A stretch of DNA of 64,000 nt from Bacteroidaceae bacterium (GTDB lineage Bacteria; Bacteroidota; Bacteroidia; Bacteroidales; Bacteroidaceae), in contig JAGCPY010000040.1 in assembly GCA_017965425.1 (NCBI GenBank), positions 1-64,000 on the forward strand. The letters are read 5' to 3'. Positions within the stretch are counted from its first letter, which is position 1, and each line of letters begins with the position of its first letter. Shown here one piece after another: positions 60,455 to 64,000 of the stretch. Both the position numbers and the translations under genes were made by a program. The notes under the pieces were generated by a model, which saw only the letters and a list, made by a program, of their open reading frames with translations, did not search any database and was not told the DNA's origin.

Positions 60455-63289
60455 TTAGAAGTTGAATTTCGGCTTGTTGGCACGTGCTTGTTCGAGGGTC
60501 ATCAGCTTGTCGTCGGTTTTGTTGGCCACGGATTTCCGCAGGGCTTCTTGCTCGGCAGTCAGTTCGGCAATGGCCTCATGCGCCGTCTCGGCATTCAGGA
60601 AACGTGCAGCCAGCGGGACATTCTGCGAAGCATCGCAGACATGGACGATGGGGCCTTGGTAAACGGGTGCAATCTTGAGTGCCGTGTGGAGGGCAGAGGT
60701 CGTGGCACCGCCAATCATGATGGGAATCTTCACGCCCGCCTTGCCCAGCAGCCGAACGGTGTTCACCATCTCTTCGAGGGAGGGCGTGATGAGGCCAGAC
60801 AGGCCGATGGCATCGGGCTTCAGCTCCAAGGTCTTCTCCACGATGGTCTCCGCCGGAACCATCACGCCGAGGTCAATGACCTCATAGCCGTTGCAGGCCA
60901 TGACGGTGGCGACGATGTTCTTCCCGATGTCGTGGACGTCGCCCTTGACGGTGGCCAGGAGGATCTTGGGGGCAGACGGGTCTTTGGTTGTCTCTGACCC
61001 TGCCATGTAAGGCCGCAGGATTTCCACGGCACGTTTCATCGTGCGTGCGGTCTTGACCACTTGCGGCAAGAACATCTTCCCCTCGCCGAAGAGCTGTCCG
61101 ACGATTTTCATGCCTTCCATGAGCGGCCCTTCGATGATGGCAACGGGCGAAGGATAGACGGTCAGCGCTTCTGCGAGGTCGGCCTCGAGGGTGTCGGTGG
61201 TGCCGCGGCGCAGGGCCGTGACGAGGCGATGGGCAACTGGCTCTTTGTCCTCTGAAGCCTCTTCCCCCGCTCTCCCTGTGGAGGGGGCAGCATCTTTTTC
61301 TGCTTCTGAACGATGGCTTTTAGAGGTCGCCGCGCTCTCCGAAGCGGTCGGGGCGTTTTGTAACTCTGTGGCTAAATTGATCAGCCTTTCGGCGGCATCC
61401 TCCCTTCTTGCCAGGATGGCATCTTCAATGACTTGCAGTTGGTTTTCGGGGATGTCGGCGTAGGTCACGCGTGATGCGGGGTTGACGATGGCCATGTCCA
61501 TGCCTGCCTGGCGGGCGTGGTAGAGGAACACGGCGTGCATGGCTTCGCGCAGGTAGTTGTTGCCTCGGAACGAGAAACTGAGGTTCGAGACGCCGCCGCT
61601 GACGTGGGCACCGGGCAGATGCTCCTTGATCCATGCCGTGGCACGGATGAAGTCGAGGGCATAGTGGTCGTGTTCGGGCATTCCCGTGGCAATGGCCAGG
61701 ATGTTGGGGTCGAAGATGATGTCGTCGGGCGGGAAGGCGGCTTGCTCGGTGAGCAGTCGGTAGGCACGCTGGCACACCTGTATGCGGCGTTCAAAGGTGG
61801 TGGCCTGACCTTCCTCGTCGAAGGCCATCACGATGGTGGCGGCGCCGAGGCGTCGGATTTCGCGGGCATGGTCGAGGAAGACCGCTTCGCCCTCTTTGAG
61901 CGAGATGCTGTTGACAAAGCTCTTGCCTTGGATGCAGCGCAGGGCGGCTCGGATGACCTCGAAGTCCGAGGAGTCGATCATGAACGGCACGCAGCAGATG
62001 TCTGGCTCTGCGGCCAGAAGGTTGAGGAAGTGCTGCATCTCGGCCTTCGTGTCGAGCAGGCCGTCGTCGAGGTTGATGTCGAGCACCATTGCGCCGTCCT
62101 CTACTTGCTGACGGGCGATGCCGATGGCTTCTTCGTAGGCTTTTTCCTTGATGAGCCGCAGGAACTTACGCGAGCCTGCCACGTTGCAGCGTTCGCCGAC
62201 GTTGGTGAACGTCTCAGCCCCTGTCCGCTCTGTCTGTGAGTCAATAATTGCCGCGTCCTCTCTGCGAGGGAGGGCGGGGGTAGGGCTCTTGGCACATGAG
62301 CCGACACGTTCGGAAACGGCCCTGATGTGTTCATCTGTTGTTCCGCAGCATCCGCCGATGATGTTCACGAGGCCTTCCGTGAGGAAGGGTTGAATGTCGG
62401 TGGCCAGCATCTCCGGCGTTTCGTCGTATTGCCCCAGTTGGTTGGGCAATCCGGCGTTGGGATAGGCACTTATATATATAGGTTCGTGCGTGCGCGCGTT
62501 GAGATGGTCGATGGCTTGGCGCAGCCGACGCAGCGACGGCAGCATGTCCTTGGCTCCGAAAGAGCAGTTGAGTCCGATGCTGAACGGGTGGGCATGAGCC
62601 ACGGAGGTCACGAAGTCCTCCAGCGTCTGTCCGCTCAACAGGTGCCCGGCCCGGTCACTGACGGTGGCCGACAGCATCAGCGGCACGCGTCGGCCCGTGG
62701 CATTCATGGCATCCTCGGCGGCGTAGATGGCCGCTTTGGCGTTCAGCGTGTCAAAGATGGTCTCGATGAGCAGGATATCCACGCCACCTTCGAGTAAGGC
62801 CGTCATCTGTTCTGTGTATGCTTCGGCCATCGCGTCGAAGGTGATGGCGCGTCGGGCGGGGTCGCTGATGTCGGGGCTGATGCTGAGCGACTTGTTGGAC
62901 GGCCCCACGGAACCGGCAATGAACGGTCGAGGCGCGTCGGGTGTGCAGCTTTCCTCGATGGCTTTGCGCGCGATGCCAGCCGCGGCCAGATTGATGTCGC
63001 GCACGAGGTGCTCGCATCCGTAGTCGGCCTGCGAGATGCGTTGGGCATTGAAGGTGTTGGTGGTGATGATGTCTGCGCCCGCCCGCAGGTAGCGGCGGTG
63101 GATGTCGAGGATGACGTCGGGGTGTGTGAGGCAGAGCAGGTCGTTGTTGCCTTTCTGACGTTCGACGGTCTGCACGTGGTAGGTCTGCACCATCGTCCCC
63201 ATCGCGCCGTCGAGGATGAGCAAGTGGCCGTCCTGTAGCCTGTCGGCGAGCCTCGAAGCCGGTCCTGTGGATGAGCGTTGTTCCTTCAT
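60455..63289 (-). CDS. metH: Cobalamin-dependent methionine synthase without reactivation domain
   Basis: This 944-aa enzyme methylates homocysteine from methyltetrahydrofolate through B12. The homocysteine domain (about 20-325) holds the zinc Cys in IGLNCSFGAKD and NIIGGCCGTTDEH. The pterin domain (about 350-610) has FTNVGERCNVAGSRKF. The cap and B12 domains follow, with the cobalt ligand motif GDVHDIGKN. It ends soon after (TLEQARANKPKFNF), so the C-terminal AdoMet-binding reactivation domain of E. coli MetH (1227 aa) is absent. Two linkers contain repeat-encoded peptides (CAKSPTPALPRRED near 333 and EKDAAPSTGRAGEEA near 663). I start at 63289; upstream codons overlap smpB. Confidence 0.95.
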   Translation of the reverse strand: MKEQRSSTGPASRLADRLQDGHLLILDGAMGTMVQTYHVQTVERQKGNNDLLCLTHPDVILDIHRRYLRAGADIITTNTFNAQRISQADYGCEHLVRDINLAAAGIARKAIEESCTPDAPRPFIAGSVGPSNKSLSISPDISDPARRAITFDAMAEAYTEQMTALLEGGVDILLIETIFDTLNAKAAIYAAEDAMNATGRRVPLMLSATVSDRAGHLLSGQTLEDFVTSVAHAHPFSIGLNCSFGAKDMLPSLRRLRQAIDHLNARTHEPIYISAYPNAGLPNQLGQYDETPEMLATDIQPFLTEGLVNIIGGCCGTTDEHIRAVSERVGSCAKSPTPALPRREDAAIIDSQTERTGAETFTNVGERCNVAGSRKFLRLIKEKAYEEAIGIARQQVEDGAMVLDINLDDGLLDTKAEMQHFLNLLAAEPDICCVPFMIDSSDFEVIRAALRCIQGKSFVNSISLKEGEAVFLDHAREIRRLGAATIVMAFDEEGQATTFERRIQVCQRAYRLLTEQAAFPPDDIIFDPNILAIATGMPEHDHYALDFIRATAWIKEHLPGAHVSGGVSNLSFSFRGNNYLREAMHAVFLYHARQAGMDMAIVNPASRVTYADIPENQLQVIEDAILARREDAAERLINLATELQNAPTASESAATSKSHRSEAEKDAAPSTGRAGEEASEDKEPVAHRLVTALRRGTTDTLEADLAEALTVYPSPVAIIEGPLMEGMKIVGQLFGEGKMFLPQVVKTARTMKRAVEILRPYMAGSETTKDPSAPKILLATVKGDVHDIGKNIVATVMACNGYEVIDLGVMVPAETIVEKTLELKPDAIGLSGLITPSLEEMVNTVRLLGKAGVKIPIMIGGATTSALHTALKIAPVYQGPIVHVCDASQNVPLAARFLNAETAHEAIAELTAEQEALRKSVANKTDDKLMTLEQARANKPKFNF
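61263..61301 (-). repeat. GC-rich repeat (family G) inside metH, copy 1
   Basis: CCCCCGCTCTCCCTGTGGAG, followed by GGGGCAGCATCTTTTTCTG, matches the left arm of the 57446 element including the GCAGAATCTTTTGTCTG part. On the minus strand it reads EKDAAPSTGRAGEEA, the same frame as KDSAPSLKGRAGGES in tsaD. Confidence 0.75.
62251..62288 (-). repeat. GC-rich repeat (family G) inside metH, copy 2
   Basis: TCTCTGCGAGGGAGGGCGGG matches the right arm of the 57446 element. It is read as SPTPALPRRED in the linker between the homocysteine and pterin domains. Confidence 0.75.
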
Positions 63290-63294
63290 TATGC

Positions 63295-63762
63295 CTAATA
63301 GTTGTGCTTGAATTGTCGGTCGATGGCGCGGCGGTCTTCTTTTTCCTTGAGCGTCTCGCGCTTGTCGTAGCTGTGTTTGCCTCGGGCCAGGTAGATGTCG
63401 AGCTTGGCCCGTCCGTTCTCGTCGATGAAGAGCAGGGTGGGGACGATGGTGAGTCCGGGATTCTTGAGCGCCTGTTGCAGGCGGTGAATCTCGCGGCGGT
63501 TGAGCAGCAGCTTGCGGTCGCGGCGGGCGGCGTGGTTGTTGTAGGTGCCGTAGAAGTATTGGGCGATGTTCATGTTCTTCACCCAAACCTCGCCGCCAAG
63601 GATGGTGCAGTAGGTGTCCACGAGGCTGGCCTTGCCCAGGCGGATGCTCTTGATTTCCGTGCCCGTCAGCACCATTCCTGCCGTGTATTTCTCCATCAGG
63701 AAGTACTCGAACTCCGCTTTACGGTTCTTAATATTGATGGTTTTCTGCTTTTCTTTTGCCAT
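63295..63762 (-). CDS. smpB: SsrA-binding protein
   Basis: This 155-aa protein delivers tmRNA to stalled ribosomes. [52 protein letters not shown] and [26 protein letters not shown] are SmpB motifs. I start at 63762; upstream codons run into a repeat block. It lies 5 bases before metH and both are on the minus strand. The tmRNA gene is not in the window. Confidence 0.96.
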   Translation of the reverse strand: MAKEKQKTINIKNRKAEFEYFLMEKYTAGMVLTGTEIKSIRLGKASLVDTYCTILGGEVWVKNMNIAQYFYGTYNNHAARRDRKLLLNRREIHRLQQALKNPGLTIVPTLLFIDENGRAKLDIYLARGKHSYDKRETLKEKEDRRAIDRQFKHNY

Positions 63763-63792
63763 AGTCTTGTTGTCGGTGAATCCGTTGGTGGG

Positions 63793-63855
63793 TGGAAGGT
63801 GTGTACCTTCTGCGGGAAGGTGTTCACGTTCTGCCTGGAAGGTGCACACCTTCCG
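63793..63855. repeat. Palindromic repeat block A6 (GGAAGGTGTACACCTTCC type)
   Basis: Three cores, GGAAGGTGTGTACCTTC, GGAAGGTGTTCACGTTC and GGAAGGTGCACACCTTCC, follow each other at 22-23 base steps just upstream of smpB. No standard promoter box for smpB is visible. Confidence 0.88.
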
Positions 63856-63917
63856 CGCGATGCGTCAGGAGGCCGCTTTGTCCGTCATCCCCCCTCCTGG
63901 TGTTTTCCCTTAAAAAA

Positions 63918-64000
63918 CCCTCAATCCCTCACCTTTTGTTATAATCGCCTGACTTTTAATATCTTGCAGGTGAGACTTTGGTGAGGAATAGGTGAGGGAT
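63918..64000. repeat. CCCTCACC repeat element B3, cut by the window end
   Basis: CCTCAATCCCTCACCTTTTG and the following AGGTGAGACTTTGGTGAGGA repeat the left half of B1 and B2. It again follows an A block by about 60 bases. Confidence 0.85.

Noticed and set aside
63290..63586. N-terminal extension of metH by 99 residues
   Set aside because: The extra residues are Pro/Arg/Gln-rich and are the smpB gene read in another frame. The ATG at 63289 gives the normal MetH start.

Overview
The window comes from a member of the Bacteroidota, most likely order Bacteroidales and family Prevotellaceae. The evidence is the repeated -7 promoter box TAnnTTTG (with TTTG about 20 bases upstream in the best cases), the near absence of Shine-Dalgarno sites, and family-restricted genes: GldE, the Bacteroidota RNase G, the DUF4295/L33/L28 cluster, a 29-aa COX24/mS38-like protein, DUF4468, putative porin, Na+-NQR, and secreted proteins ending in a YDLSGR...GIYI.NGKK tail. 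Base composition is close to balanced. No rRNA, tRNA, CRISPR array or intact transposase gene was found.

Layout. 0.1-3.7 kb: MFS exporter, TonB-dependent receptor and NUDIX hydrolase in one operon. 4-6.6 kb: two-domain SGNH/sialate-esterase-like enzyme and a WbuC-type cupin. 6.7-14.8 kb: three secreted proteins in a row (beta-helix-like protein, WFHTIH-repeat protein with dockerin, 1500-aa MBG-repeat protein). 15-18.5 kb: thrS-infC-rpmI-rplT. 18.6-26.3 kb: methylmalonyl-CoA epimerase, rng, the 29-aa protein, hup, mutY, gldE, ssb and a Na/phosphate symporter. 27-36.5 kb: mutS2 and nqrABCDEF, all on the minus strand. 36.7-44 kb: tamB, rpiB and transketolase. 44-49.6 kb: a 2-oxoacid:ferredoxin oxidoreductase operon with two small accessory proteins and a porin. 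49.7-55 kb: DUF4468 protein and a split MacAB-TolC-type exporter. 55-59.3 kb: DUF4295-L33-L28, pncC, tsaD, map and rpsP. 59.9-63.8 kb: smpB-metH-DMP19.

Functional themes are central metabolism and energy (NQR sodium pump, ferredoxin-dependent oxidoreductase, transketolase/RpiB, epimerase of the propionate/succinate route), translation, DNA repair and envelope export. The housekeeping genes are ordinary, but the DNA between and inside them is not. At least five families of palindromic repeats lie in the gaps. One family has entered coding sequences in frame (metH twice, mutS2, tamB) and supplies the start of tsaD. Four of the five junctions in the nqr operon each hold a different repeat family. 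The oddest protein is NqrC, which has a rubredoxin-like zinc knuckle in front of its membrane anchor and a 125-residue tail with 30 cysteines.
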